A DNA stretch of 64,000 nt from Ensifer sp. WSM1721 (lineage in GTDB: Bacteria > Pseudomonadota > Alphaproteobacteria > Rhizobiales > Rhizobiaceae): assembly GCF_000513895.2 (NCBI RefSeq), contig NZ_CP165783.1:1488001-1552000 (forward strand), written 5' to 3'. Made by a program: the position numbers and the translations under genes. This document shows positions 9,595 through 19,247 of the stretch, in pieces (the stretch's first letter is position 1; each line of letters opens with the position of its first letter). Below the pieces are notes generated by a model. That model did not search any database and was not told the origin of the DNA. It was given only the letters and a program-made list of their open reading frames with translations.

Positions 9595-10473
9595 ATGGCG
9601 TCTGTTGATGTGACCGAGAGGGCGTCGCCGGGGCGGCTCCGAGGCTTCACCGCATCGCTCCGCCGAAAGATGCCGATCTCGGTGGCGTTCGGCGTCTTCT
9701 GGTTGGCGGCCATGTTCGTGATCGCCCTTTTCGCCGGCTACCTGCGGCCCTACGAGATCACCGCCATGGATCTGACGAGCCGGCTTTCTCCGCCGGGCGC
9801 GTTCAAGCACTGGCTCGGCACCGACGAACTTGGCCGGGATGTCTTGTCGCGGCTGATCCAATCGATCCGCGTGTCGCTGATCATCGCCTTCGGCGCGACG
9901 ATCTTGTCTGCCGTCTTCGGCACGACGCTCGGCTTCGCGGCGGCGCGCTTCCGCGGCATGGTCGAGCACCTCGTGCTCGTGCTTGCGGATTTCCAGGCAG
10001 CTCTGCCGTTTCTCATCATGTCGCTCGCGGTGCTCGCTTTCTTCGGTTCGTCCATGATGCTGCTCGTCTGCCTGATGGGTTTTTATGGATGGGAGCGCTA
10101 TGCGCGCATCGCCCGCGGACTGGCGATTTCGGCCGGAGCGCAGGGCTATGCCGCCGCAGTGGTGCAGCTAGGGGCCACGCCGGCGCGGGTCTATCTTCGT
10201 CATATCCTCCCCAATGTCGCATCGACCCTGATCGTATCGATGACGCTGACTTTCCCGGAAATCATCCTGATGGAAAGCGGGCTCTCCTTCCTCGGTCTCG
10301 GCGTGCAGCCGCCGGAAACGAGCCTCGGCAATATGGTCGGCTTCGGGCGCGAGTATCTGACCCGCGCCCCCTGGATCATGCTCGCCCCAGCTGCCGTCAT
10401 CATGCTCACGACCCTTTCCATCTCGCTTGTCGGAGACTGGCTCCGCGATAAGCTCGATCCCACCTTGCGATGA
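9595..10473 (+). CDS. ABC permease, DppC/OppC-like
   Basis: 292 aa inner-membrane permease. I place the start at ATG 9595 behind GAGGAGAG; the open frame extends back to 9160 but that part overlaps the previous permease. It shows the DppC N-terminal region (HWLGTDELGRDVLSRLI), several membrane segments, an EAA-type loop (YAAAVVQLGATPARVYLRHI) and LSFLGLGVQPPETSLGNM at the end, all typical of the family. It is the second channel subunit. Confidence 0.93.
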   Translation: MASVDVTERASPGRLRGFTASLRRKMPISVAFGVFWLAAMFVIALFAGYLRPYEITAMDLTSRLSPPGAFKHWLGTDELGRDVLSRLIQSIRVSLIIAFGATILSAVFGTTLGFAAARFRGMVEHLVLVLADFQAALPFLIMSLAVLAFFGSSMMLLVCLMGFYGWERYARIARGLAISAGAQGYAAAVVQLGATPARVYLRHILPNVASTLIVSMTLTFPEIILMESGLSFLGLGVQPPETSLGNMVGFGREYLTRAPWIMLAPAAVIMLTTLSISLVGDWLRDKLDPTLR

Positions 10474-10484
10474 GGAATATTGGC

Positions 10485-11228
10485 ATGACGAAGATCATCG
10501 GCCATCGCGGCGCCCGCAATCTTTGGCCGGAAAATTCGCTGACGGGCTTTCGCCATGCGATAGAGCTCGGCGTCGATGCGATCGAGTTCGACGTGCATCT
10601 CACCGATTCTGGCGAGCTACTCGTCATCCACGACGCCACGCTCGACAGGACTGCGCAAGCGACCGGACCGGTGCGCCGTCTGACGCCCGAGGCGCGGGCG
10701 ACCACGAGACTGCTAGATGCAGACGAGGCGATCCCGACCTTGGCGGATGTGCTGGCCGTTCTGGCACCCGAGGGCGGTCCGCACCTGCATGTCGAGATCA
10801 AGGTCGATGAAACCGGTACGCCCTATCCGGACGTCGCCCGGCGCGTGGCGGAGGAGCTTCGCCGCTTCGGGGTCGACAATCGCGCCCATCTCACCTCTTT
10901 CGATACATCCGTGCTGGCGGATTGCCGCCGCCATGCGCCGCATGTCGCGCGCCTCGTTTCCGTGAACGCCGATTGGGCGGGGAGGCAGGGAGGTCTTGCC
11001 GCTTTTCTCGCTGCCGTCGACGACCTCGTCGAGATCGTCGCTGTCCATCACGAGCTGATGGCGGCCGAATGGCAGCTGATCCGCAGGACACTGCCGCTGG
11101 AGCGCCTGTGCGTCTGGACCGTCAACGAAGAAGCGGAAATCCGTTACTGGCTCGACCGAGGCATCGGCCACCTGACATCCGATCGGCCCGATCTGGCGCT
11201 CCGTCTGCGCGGCGCCATTGCCGCATAA
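10485..11228 (+). CDS. Glycerophosphodiester phosphodiesterase (UgpQ-like)
   Basis: 247 aa TIM-barrel phosphodiesterase without a signal peptide, so cytoplasmic. The GDPD catalytic region is intact: IGHRGARNLWPENSL, EFDVHLTDSGELLVIHD, HVEIK and TVNEEAEIRYWLDRG. The family cleaves glycerophosphodiesters to glycerol-3-phosphate and an alcohol; relatives cleave other phosphodiesters. ATG at 10485 has GAGGAA seven bases upstream; ATG at 10470, overlapping the permease stop, is the alternative. As the last gene of the importer operon it probably acts on the imported compound. Confidence 0.9.
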   Translation: MTKIIGHRGARNLWPENSLTGFRHAIELGVDAIEFDVHLTDSGELLVIHDATLDRTAQATGPVRRLTPEARATTRLLDADEAIPTLADVLAVLAPEGGPHLHVEIKVDETGTPYPDVARRVAEELRRFGVDNRAHLTSFDTSVLADCRRHAPHVARLVSVNADWAGRQGGLAAFLAAVDDLVEIVAVHHELMAAEWQLIRRTLPLERLCVWTVNEEAEIRYWLDRGIGHLTSDRPDLALRLRGAIAA

Positions 11229-11314
11229 AGCAGACCCTTGCAGTCCATCCGATTGAACCATGACATCGGGACGAACGTTTGTGAGCCGACCAGTTTCGTC
11301 GATAGGCTCACGTC

Positions 11315-12211
11315 GTGGAGGACTTCAATCAGAAACCCGCGCGCGAAGACGAGGAAAGGCCCGGTGCCTTCGCGGCATTTCCCTATGACCGAATGACGGT
11401 CGAGCGCTTTCGCGAGGCCTTTCCTCGCGCGAGGTGGGACGACGAGCGGCGGAGCTGGTTCGTGCCGGGAAAAACCGCTGCCCGACGCGTAAACCGCTGG
11501 CTGGCGCGTGAAGCCGAGTTTCACGACGTCTATGGCGACCTCAAGGGGCGCGATGCCTATGCGTTCGATCCGATTACAAGTCCCTATCTCGAGGTCGGCG
11601 ACGATCTGCGCGTCCGAACGCCTTATTCCAAAACCGTCCTCGATCTGCTGCGCGCAGTTCCGTGGGCGCACTGGGACGACGATCTGCGCGTCTGGCGGGT
11701 GCCGTTCCGGTCCTACGAGGAGCTGCGGCGCCGTTGGCAGAAGATCGAGGAGGCTGCACGACGGAGTGAACCCGAGGAAAGAAAACGGCGAAGGGAAGCG
11801 AAGAAGAACTCCGAGGAGCAAAAGGCCGCCCGATTGCGCGCAGCGGAGCGCCGACGTCGCCGCTATCCCTTGCCTGCGGAGGAGTTGCCGCCGCTTGAAC
11901 GGCCCGTGGCGACAAATCAATACGGCATTGTCGTCTTCACCGACATATCCGGGGAACTCGTCGAGCCGTCCTCGATGATCGAATATTATCCTCACACGTC
12001 CCAAGCCGACCGCGACTATGTCTGGGGAACCTGGCGCTTGCCGACGCTGGCGGAGCTTATCGCCACCTGGCCTGCCCGTCGGGAGGCAGCCCTCAGCGAC
12101 CATTTCCGCGGCTGGTGGCAGCCGACGCTCGCCGAGCTTAGAATCGCCCGTCGGAGCGCACGCTCGCTCGAGCGCCGGCGACAAAGGCGTGCGCTTAGCC
12201 CATCCTCGTAA
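11315..12211 (+). CDS. Uncharacterised protein with two HARP-like repeats
   Basis: 298 aa, GTG start (no upstream ATG in frame). The product is not a family I can name with certainty. Residues about 20-65 (FPYDRMTVERFREAFPRARW, then DDERRSWFVP) and about 98-140 (TPYSKTVLDLLRAVPWAHWD, then DDLRVWRVP) repeat one pattern, PY-x-hydrophobic...P-A-x-W-D-D-x-R-x-W-x-VP. It resembles the HARP motif of SMARCAL1-type annealing helicases, but no helicase domain is present. A very basic, charged helical linker (about 145-190, rich in R/K/E) follows, then a C-terminal region rich in Trp. It stands alone between the importer operon and a RIME. Confidence 0.7.
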   Translation: MEDFNQKPAREDEERPGAFAAFPYDRMTVERFREAFPRARWDDERRSWFVPGKTAARRVNRWLAREAEFHDVYGDLKGRDAYAFDPITSPYLEVGDDLRVRTPYSKTVLDLLRAVPWAHWDDDLRVWRVPFRSYEELRRRWQKIEEAARRSEPEERKRRREAKKNSEEQKAARLRAAERRRRRYPLPAEELPPLERPVATNQYGIVVFTDISGELVEPSSMIEYYPHTSQADRDYVWGTWRLPTLAELIATWPARREAALSDHFRGWWQPTLAELRIARRSARSLERRRQRRALSPSS

Positions 12212-12218
12212 ACGCCCT

Positions 12219-12324
12219 TTACAGCGCCGCGCGTCTTATCAGACGCGTGAAGGCGCTGTAACACTTTGAGTGCTGCATGTTTTTATCCTTAAAATCGGAT
12301 AGGATTTAAGGAAACATGCAGTAG
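12219..12324 (+). repeat. RIME1-type intergenic mosaic element, copy 1
   Basis: A 106 bp element made of two palindromes. The first (12219-12261) has arms TTACAGCGCC and GGCGCTGTAA. The second (12273-12322) has arms CTGCATGTTT and AAACATGCAG around an inner TCCTTAAA...TTTAAGGA. The size and two-palindrome build match the rhizobial RIME1 family as I recall it. It diverges noticeably from copies 2 and 3 in the loops. It lies 8 bp from the stop of the small gene at 12332. Confidence 0.8.
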
Positions 12325-12331
12325 ACGCGTG

Positions 12332-12478
12332 TTATTTGCTGCCCCGATGTGGATCCTTGCCGGCCGACTGGCTGCTTTTCTTGACGTCGTCCTTTTTCCC
12401 CTGATCGCCGGCGCGATTTCCGCCATGAGTGCCCTTCGAGCTCTTGGCGGTCTTTCCGTCTTTAATGTTTGTAGCCAT
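12332..12478 (-). CDS. Small basic hydrophilic protein, 48 aa
   Basis: A 48-residue ORF starting MATNIKDGKTAKSSKGTHGG and rich in Lys, Gly, Ser, Asp and Asn, with almost no hydrophobic residues. It is probably disordered and cytoplasmic. The start at 12478 is supported by an excellent ribosome-binding site (GGAGGAA about eight bases upstream), although a longer frame opens at 12598. It has the look of small stress- or desiccation-associated basic proteins, but I do not recognise a named family. It is divergent from rhtX. Confidence 0.6.
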   Translation of the reverse strand: MATNIKDGKTAKSSKGTHGGNRAGDQGKKDDVKKSSQSAGKDPHRGSK

Positions 12479-12609
12479 CTCGCATTCCTCCAAAAAATCG
12501 GGTGCTCGACAGGGTGCAACCGGGCATCGACGGTAAAGTTCCGCTGTTTTTCCGGCACCGGCTCGTTTCCCGACCGGTCTAAAAACGCCCGTTCGCAATT
12601 GTCTTAATC

Positions 12610-12629
12610 AGGTTCGTTCCCATCCAAGC
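12610..12629 (+). promoter_or_regulatory. Candidate RhrA (AraC-type) binding site upstream of rhtX
   Basis: AGGTTCG-N5-ATCCAAGC, found again without a mismatch in its 15 fixed positions upstream of rhtA (23465-23484), on the same strand relative to the gene. It ends 118 bp before the rhtX start. The two half-sites are about one helix turn apart, as expected for an AraC-type activator. RhrA is the natural candidate because its relative activates both the biosynthetic operon and rhtA. Confidence 0.6.
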
Positions 12630-12654
12630 CTTTCGCGGCCCGCAGATTTAAAGA

Positions 12655-12669
12655 TGAGAAAAATACTCC
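12655..12669 (+). promoter_or_regulatory. Candidate iron-responsive (IRO-like) site, rhtX promoter
   Basis: TGAGAAAAATACTCC has the form TGA-N9-TC, close to the rhizobial iron-responsive operator TGA-N9-TCA used by RirA. It starts 25 bases after the candidate RhrA site, and the corresponding site at rhtA starts 26 bases after its partner. The last base differs from consensus, so this is tentative. It probably overlaps the -10 region. Confidence 0.35.
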
Positions 12670-12747
12670 TGTTTAAACGGCGGTTGGAATTCGCCAGACG
12701 GGAGCAATCTCCAATGCTCGGCGCCGCGCGCAAGGGACGTATCTGCA

Positions 12748-14031
12748 ATGACCATTATGCAAACTACTCCAGCGGTCGGGGAACGAACGACCGTGCAAGG
12801 TGCCGGAAGACTTTACGCGGTATTGGGCGGGCTCTATCTCGCCCAGGGGATCCCGACGTACCTTCTGCTCGTGGCGCTGCCGCCTCTGATGCGCGAGAGC
12901 GGCGCATCGCGCACCGCGATCGGCCTGTTCTCACTTCTCATGCTGCCGCTGGTGCTGAAGTTCGCGATCGCGCCGCTGGTCGATCGGTGGGCGCTTTGGC
13001 CAAATCTCGGCCACCGTCGCGGCTGGGTGGTGCCGACGCAGCTCCTCGTCAGTGCCGGCATCGCCTCGATGGCCCTGTTCGAACCTCACGAAGCCGGCGC
13101 ACTCTTCGCGATCGGCATCTGCATTACGCTTCTTTCCTCGGTGCAGGACATCGCGACCGACGGCTATGCGGTGCGGCATCTGACCGGAAGGACGCGGCCG
13201 ATCGGCAATGCGGTGCAGGCGGGCTCGGTCGCTCTCGGCGTCATCGTCGGCGGCACACTGACGCTGGTCCTCTTTCACAAGATCGGCTGGCAGCCGACGA
13301 TCCTGCTGGTCGCGGGCCTGTCCCTGCTGCCGCTCGTCGCGGCAATCTGGATGCAGGACAGGGTTGAGCAGAGCCCGGACGCGACCTCGCGAAAGCAAGA
13401 AAGCCGAAAGCGAGCAAGCCTTATCGGCTTCTTCCGGCGGCCGAACGCCTGGATGATCCTTGCCTTCGCCCTCACCTACCGCGCGAGCGAGGGTCTCGTG
13501 CGCGGCATGGAAGGCGCCTATCTCGTCGACAGCAAGGTGGCGACCGCCTGGATCGGCTATCTGTCCGGCGGTGCGGCCGCAACCGCGGGACTTCTCGGCG
13601 CAGTCATCGCCGCGCTCATCATCCGCAAGGCGGGATTGACGGCGACGCTCATTCTGCTTGGCGGGCTTCGCAGCCTCTGCTTTCTCGCCTTCGCGCTCAA
13701 TGCCTTCGGCATCTGGCCCGGAGTCGCGGTTGCCATGTCGGCCTCCGCCGCCCAGACCCTGATCCGCTACATGGAACTGGTCGCCATCTATTCTTTCTTC
13801 ATGGCGTCCTCTTCGGACGATCAGCCGGGCACGGACTTCACGATCCTGAGCTGCGCCGAACTGGTCGTCTATCTGATCGGTACCTCGATCGCAGGCTACC
13901 TTGCCGACCAGTTCGGCTACGCAACGCTCTTTTCCTCGGCGACAGTCATTTCGGTGCTCGGCATCGGAGTCTCCGCCTGGATGCTGGAAAGGATCAAGGC
14001 GCGGCCGGCACCCGCTCTGTCGGGCGCCTGA
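12748..14031 (+). CDS. rhtX: Rhizobactin siderophore permease, MFS family
   Basis: 427 aa, about 12 membrane segments, opening GGLYLAQGIPTYLLLVALPP, as in the AmpG-like RhtX/FptX group. These single-subunit inner-membrane proteins import ferric siderophores (rhizobactin 1021, pyochelin) from periplasm to cytoplasm without an ABC system. Its place directly before rhbA matches the known S. meliloti order. AGGGA lies about ten bases before the ATG. It is probably the first gene of the operon rhtX-rhbABCDEF, with the candidate RhrA and iron sites upstream. Confidence 0.93.
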   Translation: MTIMQTTPAVGERTTVQGAGRLYAVLGGLYLAQGIPTYLLLVALPPLMRESGASRTAIGLFSLLMLPLVLKFAIAPLVDRWALWPNLGHRRGWVVPTQLLVSAGIASMALFEPHEAGALFAIGICITLLSSVQDIATDGYAVRHLTGRTRPIGNAVQAGSVALGVIVGGTLTLVLFHKIGWQPTILLVAGLSLLPLVAAIWMQDRVEQSPDATSRKQESRKRASLIGFFRRPNAWMILAFALTYRASEGLVRGMEGAYLVDSKVATAWIGYLSGGAAATAGLLGAVIAALIIRKAGLTATLILLGGLRSLCFLAFALNAFGIWPGVAVAMSASAAQTLIRYMELVAIYSFFMASSSDDQPGTDFTILSCAELVVYLIGTSIAGYLADQFGYATLFSSATVISVLGIGVSAWMLERIKARPAPALSGA

Positions 14032-14077
14032 GCCCGCCGCCAGACCTCAACGGAAAATCATGAACGGAGTTGATCTC

Positions 14078-15433
14078 ATGGATGCTTCCGCACGCGCCAC
14101 CAATGGTTTCTATCTCGACCGACAGGCGAGACGAGAGTCGAATGCCCGCAGCTATCCGCGGCGCTTTCCCGTTGCGCTGAAATCGGCCTTCGGCTGCACG
14201 GTCACCGATGTCGACGGCAGAACCTATCTCGATTGCCTCGCGGGCGCCGGAACGCTAGCGCTCGGCCATAATCACCCGGAGGTGATCGAGACGCTGCAGG
14301 AGGTGCTCAGCTCCGGACTGCCGCTCCACACTCTCGATCTGACGACGCCGGTAAAGGACCAGTTTGTCGCCGACGTCTTCGACACCCTTCCCTCCGGGTT
14401 GCGGGAGGAAGCCAGAATCCAGTTCTGCTCGCCGAGCGGCACGGATGCCGTCGAGGCCGCCATCAAGCTTGCAAAGACCGCGACCGGCCGCACCGATGTA
14501 ATCTCGTTCCGCGGCGCCTATCACGGCATGTCGCAGGGCTCGCTTTCCCTCATGGGCTCGCTCGGACCGAAGGCACAGGTCGGCCAACTCGTGCCGGGTG
14601 CGCATTTCTTTCCCTACCCCTATGCCTATCGTTGCCCGTTTGGCCGGGGAGGGGAGGAAACCGCGAGCCTTGCCGCCGAATATTTCGAGCGGGCGCTGCG
14701 TGATCCCGAGGGCGGCATCAATCTCCCAGCCGCCGTCATTCTCGAAGCGGTGCAGGGCGAAGGCGGCGTCATTCCGGCTCCGGCGGAATGGCTGCGCGCG
14801 GTCCGCCGCGTGACGCGCGATCTCGGCATTCCGCTGATCCTCGACGAAGTCCAGAGCGGCATCGGCCGCACGGGCAGCTTCTACGCCTTCCAGAAGGCTG
14901 GCATCATCCCTGACATCGTCGTCCTGTCGAAGGCGATCGGCGGCGGCCTGCCGCTGGCAGTCGTGATCTACCGCGAGGGTCTCGACCTCTGGAAGCCGGG
15001 CGCCCATGCGGGCACTTTCCGCGGCAATCAGTTGGCGATGGCGGCCGGCTCCAAGACGCTGGAGATCATCGAGCGGGACGGGCTTGTCGAGCGCGCCGCG
15101 ATTGCCGGGCGGAGGCTGCGCGCCAATCTCGAACGCATCGCGGCTGAGACGCCCTATATCGGCGAAGTGCGCGGCGAAGGGCTGATGCTGGGCGTCGAAG
15201 TCGTCGATCCGGCCGGCCGGCCGGATGTGCTCGGTCACCCGCCGCATGGCCCGGAGATCGCCCGGATGATCCAGAATGAGGTGTTCCGCGCCGGGGTCAT
15301 CCTCGAAACCGGCGGCCGCTACGGCAGCGTGCTGCGCCTCTTGCCGCCGCTTGTCATCTCGGACGAGGAGATCGATCAGGTCTCGGGCGTCCTTGCCTCC
15401 GCGTTCGAGCGCCTCGGACGCAAGGCCGCATGA
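14078..15433 (+). CDS. rhbA: L-2,4-diaminobutyrate:2-oxoglutarate aminotransferase
   Basis: About 451 aa class III PLP aminotransferase. It makes 2,4-diaminobutyrate from aspartate semialdehyde, the first step to the diaminopropane arms of rhizobactin. Hallmarks: [31 protein letters not shown] with the PLP-contacting Asp, and the Schiff-base lysine in [13 protein letters not shown] at 14078 has CGGAG nine bases upstream; ATG at 14060 (six residues longer) is possible. The stop overlaps the rhbB start (ATGA), so they are coupled. Confidence 0.94.
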   Translation: MDASARATNGFYLDRQARRESNARSYPRRFPVALKSAFGCTVTDVDGRTYLDCLAGAGTLALGHNHPEVIETLQEVLSSGLPLHTLDLTTPVKDQFVADVFDTLPSGLREEARIQFCSPSGTDAVEAAIKLAKTATGRTDVISFRGAYHGMSQGSLSLMGSLGPKAQVGQLVPGAHFFPYPYAYRCPFGRGGEETASLAAEYFERALRDPEGGINLPAAVILEAVQGEGGVIPAPAEWLRAVRRVTRDLGIPLILDEVQSGIGRTGSFYAFQKAGIIPDIVVLSKAIGGGLPLAVVIYREGLDLWKPGAHAGTFRGNQLAMAAGSKTLEIIERDGLVERAAIAGRRLRANLERIAAETPYIGEVRGEGLMLGVEVVDPAGRPDVLGHPPHGPEIARMIQNEVFRAGVILETGGRYGSVLRLLPPLVISDEEIDQVSGVLASAFERLGRKAA

Positions 15434-16917
15434 ACATGAATGTCGCCGCATTAAAGCTCGCGCCGGCCGCTGAGGCGGATCACGCCGATCAGATACTTGG
15501 CACCGACACGCCATCACGTCTGGCTTTCAAAGACGCGATGCTGCAGGCTGTCGACATGGTCGCCCATGGAACGGCGGCCGCAAGCAGCCTTTACTCCGGA
15601 ACGAGCGTTCAGGGACTGCGCGCGCTTCTTGACGATCTTGATCCGCTTCCGAAGGTCGGAACAGGGATCGCCGCCGCGCTCGCCGATATAGGGCGGCCGG
15701 CGCTCGAGCATGCGCTGACGGTCGGTCATCCGGCGGCTATCGCGCATCTTCATTGCCCGGTTGCCGTGCCCGCATTGGCCGCCGAAGTGCTGATCTCGGC
15801 CACCAACCAGTCGCTCGATTCGTGGGATCAATCGCCGTTCGCCACGCTCGTCGAAGAGCGGGTGATCACATTTCTTACGGAACTTGCAGGGCTGCCCGCC
15901 TCGGCAAGCGGCAATTTCACGAGCGGCGGCAGCCAGTCGAACATGACGGTTTTGTATCTGGCCGCCGAGCGCTACGGCGCCGACGCACGGAAGTCCGGCG
16001 TTATTCTCACATCGGAACACTCGCATTTCAGCATCCGCAAGAGTGCCACCATCCTGGGCTTTGCGGATGATGCGGTCATTTCCATCGCATCGGACGAAGC
16101 GGGCCGGATGTCGATGCCGGCGCTCAAAGCCGGCCTGCAGCGGGTCCTCGGCGACGGCCGCATGCCGATTGCCGTGGTTGCGACGGCGGGAACGACGGAT
16201 CTCGGCGCCATCGATCCATTGGTTGAAATCGCCGATGTCGCTGCCGCGCGGAATCTCTGGATGCATGTGGACGCCGCCTATGGCGGCGGGCTTCTCTTTT
16301 CCCGCCACAGCGACCGTCTTGAAGGACTGGAGCGCGCCGATTCCATCGCGCTCGATTTTCACAAGATGCTGTTCCAGCCGATCAGTTGCGGTGCGCTTCT
16401 CATTCGCGATCGGGCGCATTTCGCCCCGCTTGCGAGCAAGGCCGACTACCTCAATCCGGAGAATGCCGTCTTCGCCGATGCGCCCAACCTCGTCGAGCGT
16501 TCGATGCAGACCACGCGCAGAGCCGATGCACTGAAGGTTCTCATGACCATGCGCGCGATCGGCCGCGACGGCCTCGACGCATTGATCTGCCAGACGCTGG
16601 AAAACACCCGTGCTGCGGCGGAGGCGGTGGAGGCGCGCGATTATCTGCGCCTCGCTCGGCCGCCGTCACTATCGACCGTGCTCTTCCGTTACGTCTCGGC
16701 CGGCGGACCGGAACTCTCCGATGCGATCACGCTAAAGACGCGAGCCGCACTTTTCCATGCCGGCATCGCGGCGCTTGCGACGACCGTTGTCGACGGTCGC
16801 GTCCACTTCAAGCTCACGCTGCTCAATCCGCGTTCAACCCCCGACGTCGTCCACCGTGTTCTCGATGCGATCGGTGAAACGGCCCGTGAACTGGAGGCTC
16901 ACCATGCACGCACATGA
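15430..16917 (+). CDS. rhbB: L-2,4-diaminobutyrate decarboxylase
   Basis: 495 aa group II PLP decarboxylase, turning 2,4-diaminobutyrate into 1,3-diaminopropane. Motifs: NFTSGGSQSNM, HSHFSIRKSA (cofactor-stacking His), MHVDAAYGGG and the PLP lysine in ALDFHKMLFQP. Its length is normal for the family. It overlaps rhbA by 4 bp and rhbC by 14 bp, which fits translational coupling in a single operon. Confidence 0.94.
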   Translation: MNMNVAALKLAPAAEADHADQILGTDTPSRLAFKDAMLQAVDMVAHGTAAASSLYSGTSVQGLRALLDDLDPLPKVGTGIAAALADIGRPALEHALTVGHPAAIAHLHCPVAVPALAAEVLISATNQSLDSWDQSPFATLVEERVITFLTELAGLPASASGNFTSGGSQSNMTVLYLAAERYGADARKSGVILTSEHSHFSIRKSATILGFADDAVISIASDEAGRMSMPALKAGLQRVLGDGRMPIAVVATAGTTDLGAIDPLVEIADVAAARNLWMHVDAAYGGGLLFSRHSDRLEGLERADSIALDFHKMLFQPISCGALLIRDRAHFAPLASKADYLNPENAVFADAPNLVERSMQTTRRADALKVLMTMRAIGRDGLDALICQTLENTRAAAEAVEARDYLRLARPPSLSTVLFRYVSAGGPELSDAITLKTRAALFHAGIAALATTVVDGRVHFKLTLLNPRSTPDVVHRVLDAIGETARELEAHHART

Positions 16918-18661
16918 TGCTGCAACGCTTACCCTGCGCTCTCTTCTCAATTGCGTGGCGCGCGAATATGCCGATTGCGTTCGCTGGTCGGACGAATCCG
17001 GACGGTCGCACTTCACGGTGACGTTCCCGGACGGCCGCGGCAGCCTCGATCTACCCGTCCTTTATCGTTCGCCGACGGGCCATCACCTGTTCGGTGAACC
17101 GGTGATGCTGACCGACGAAAACGGCTCGGCGACGATCGGCGCCGCAGAAGCGATAACGGCCGTAATAGAACGCCTCGAACCTTCCGCCGCGGCAAAGGAC
17201 GGCCGGGCCGACCTGCTGAACCGCACGCATTCCAGTCGGCTCTTCATCGAAGCGGCGCTTGCGGCGCGCCAGGCCGATCTCGCCGGTCTCGCCGCGGAGG
17301 AGGTCTCCTTCGTCGCGGCGGAACAGGGGCTGATTGCCGGCCACGGTATTCACCCCTGCCCGAAGAGCCGGGAAGGAATGACGGAGGCGGAATCGCGTCG
17401 CTATTCACCGGAATTCGCAGCCGCATTTCCGCTACGCTGGTTCGCCGTCGAGCGCCGCCTTTTCCATACGGGCCATTCCGAGGGCTCGCCTTCGGCCGAA
17501 GAGTGGCTGAAGACCGCAATGGGGCACGATCTCGATGGCATCAGAGCGCGTTTGCCCGCACGAGATTTCGCCCTGCTGCCGGTGCATCCGTGGCAGGCCG
17601 ATGAGATGCTGAAGGATCCCGCGGTGGCGGCGCTTGCGGCGGACGGCCGCCTGATCGATTGCGGCGAAGCCGGCAAGCCGTGGTTCCCGACGTCGTCCGT
17701 GCGTTCGCTCTACCGACCGGACGCGCCCTTCATGCTGAAGCTTTCGCTGGGCGTCGGCATCACCAATTCCGTCCGCGTCAATCTCGCCCGCGAGCTGCTT
17801 CGTGGCGACGACATGTACCGCTTCCGCCGCCATCGGCTCTGGCAGGATTTCTCGCGGGTCTATCCGGGACTGACGCTCGTGCCCGACCCGGCCTATATGG
17901 GCGTCAAGGTCGACGGGACCGTGATCGACGGCCTCTCCGTATCGATGCGGGAGAATCCTTTCACCGGCGCGGATGCCGATCGCAACGCGTCGCTGCTCGC
18001 TGCCCTATGCGAGCACCTGCCGGGTCGCGGCAGCCGGCTCGGAGCCTTGCTCCGCAACCGGGCGCGGCTGGAAGGACGTCCTCTCGACGCGGTTGCGCGA
18101 GCCTGGTTCGAGCGGTTTCTGACCGTCTTCGTCCGGCCGGTCTTCGGGCTTTATCTGCGCCACGGCATCGCCATGGAGGCTCACCAGCAGAACATCGTGA
18201 TCGAGATCGAGGACGGTTATCCGATCGGCGTATTCTATCGCGATAATCAGGGCTTCTTCCACCATGAGCGCGCGCACAAGGCGCTTGTCGAGGCGCTGCC
18301 CGGTCTCGGCGAGCCGAGCGAGTCCGTCTTCGGCGAGGAAGCGGTGGACGAGCGCCTGCTCTACTACGCCTTCATCAACTCGGTCCTCGGCATGATCGGA
18401 GCGCTCGGGCGGGAAGGACTTGTCGACGAGACCGCGCTCCTTTCGATGCTGCGCAGCGAGTTGCTGCGGCTTGAGGCGCTGGAGGGCGCGAATTCTCGGC
18501 TCGTGCGCAAGATGCTGGCGCCGACCCTGCAGTGCAAGGCGAACCTCAAGACGCGCCTTGCACGTATGGACGAGCTTGTCGGCCCGCTCGAAACGCAATC
18601 GGTCTATCTCGAAATCCCTAACCCCCTGCTCGAGACCGAAAAGGCCCTGGCCGATGCTTGA
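16904..18661 (+). CDS. rhbC: NIS siderophore synthetase, IucA/IucC family
   Basis: 585 aa ATP-dependent synthetase condensing citrate with the hydroxylated, acylated diaminopropane. The start ATG at 16904 has GGAGG seven bases upstream; the open frame before it lies inside rhbB. Visible hallmarks are [38 protein letters not shown] and [20 protein letters not shown], with the C-terminal FhuF-like region after them. It works together with RhbF, the second synthetase, one for each citrate carboxylate. Confidence 0.94.
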   Translation: MHAHDAATLTLRSLLNCVAREYADCVRWSDESGRSHFTVTFPDGRGSLDLPVLYRSPTGHHLFGEPVMLTDENGSATIGAAEAITAVIERLEPSAAAKDGRADLLNRTHSSRLFIEAALAARQADLAGLAAEEVSFVAAEQGLIAGHGIHPCPKSREGMTEAESRRYSPEFAAAFPLRWFAVERRLFHTGHSEGSPSAEEWLKTAMGHDLDGIRARLPARDFALLPVHPWQADEMLKDPAVAALAADGRLIDCGEAGKPWFPTSSVRSLYRPDAPFMLKLSLGVGITNSVRVNLARELLRGDDMYRFRRHRLWQDFSRVYPGLTLVPDPAYMGVKVDGTVIDGLSVSMRENPFTGADADRNASLLAALCEHLPGRGSRLGALLRNRARLEGRPLDAVARAWFERFLTVFVRPVFGLYLRHGIAMEAHQQNIVIEIEDGYPIGVFYRDNQGFFHHERAHKALVEALPGLGEPSESVFGEEAVDERLLYYAFINSVLGMIGALGREGLVDETALLSMLRSELLRLEALEGANSRLVRKMLAPTLQCKANLKTRLARMDELVGPLETQSVYLEIPNPLLETEKALADA

Positions 18662-19244
18662 GATCAGCAAGCCGGACACGGCGTTCGCCTACTTGCGCTA
18701 CGATCCCGACATTGGGCGGACGATCAGCTTCCGCCTTCTGGAGAAGGAGCGTGATCTGGAGCTCCTGTGGCGGTGGATGAACCAGGCGCATGTGGTGCCG
18801 CAATGGAAGATGGCGAAGCCGATCGCAGACATCGCCGCCTACATCGAGACCAATCTCGCCGATCCGCATCAGGACCCCTATATCGGCTTCGTCGACGGGA
18901 CCCCGATGAGCTATTGGGAGGCCTATTGGGCGAAGGACGATATTCTCGGCCGCTATTATCCGGCCGAGGAGAAGGACCGGGGCTGGCACATGCTGGTCGG
19001 CGAACCCGCATTTTTCGGCCGCGGCATTGCGCCCGCGGTCATCCGTGCCTTCACCCGTTTCCTCTTTCTCGACGACCCCGAGACCCGCAAAGTTGTCGGC
19101 GAACCGAGCGTCGCGGCCCGGCGTCTGCTTCGCTATGCGCCGGTCTGCGCCTTCGAGGAGCAGGGCGAAATCGATCTTCCCGACAAGCGCGCCAAACTGA
19201 TGTTTTGCCACCGGGAACGCTTCATCCAACAATTCGGATTATAA
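18654..19244 (+). CDS. rhbD: Siderophore N-acyltransferase (IucB-like GNAT)
   Basis: 196 aa acetyltransferase of the IucB/Acetyltransf_8 type. It should acetylate N-hydroxy-diaminopropane. Motifs: [17 protein letters not shown] near the N-terminus, [13 protein letters not shown], and the acyl-CoA-binding part [23 protein letters not shown] at 18654 overlaps the rhbC stop; the earlier open frame lies within rhbC. The second acyltransferase at 25823 shares its C-terminal pattern. Confidence 0.92.
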   Translation: MLEISKPDTAFAYLRYDPDIGRTISFRLLEKERDLELLWRWMNQAHVVPQWKMAKPIADIAAYIETNLADPHQDPYIGFVDGTPMSYWEAYWAKDDILGRYYPAEEKDRGWHMLVGEPAFFGRGIAPAVIRAFTRFLFLDDPETRKVVGEPSVAARRLLRYAPVCAFEEQGEIDLPDKRAKLMFCHRERFIQQFGL

Positions 19245-19247
19245 GTC

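Noticed and set aside
12654..13367. Open frame overlapping the rhtX leader and start, possible leader peptide
   Set aside because: No ribosome-binding site at its ATG, and most of it lies out of frame within rhtX.
14060..14077. Upstream ATG as rhbA start
   Set aside because: Possible, but the ATG at 14078 has the better spaced CGGAG; the difference is six residues.
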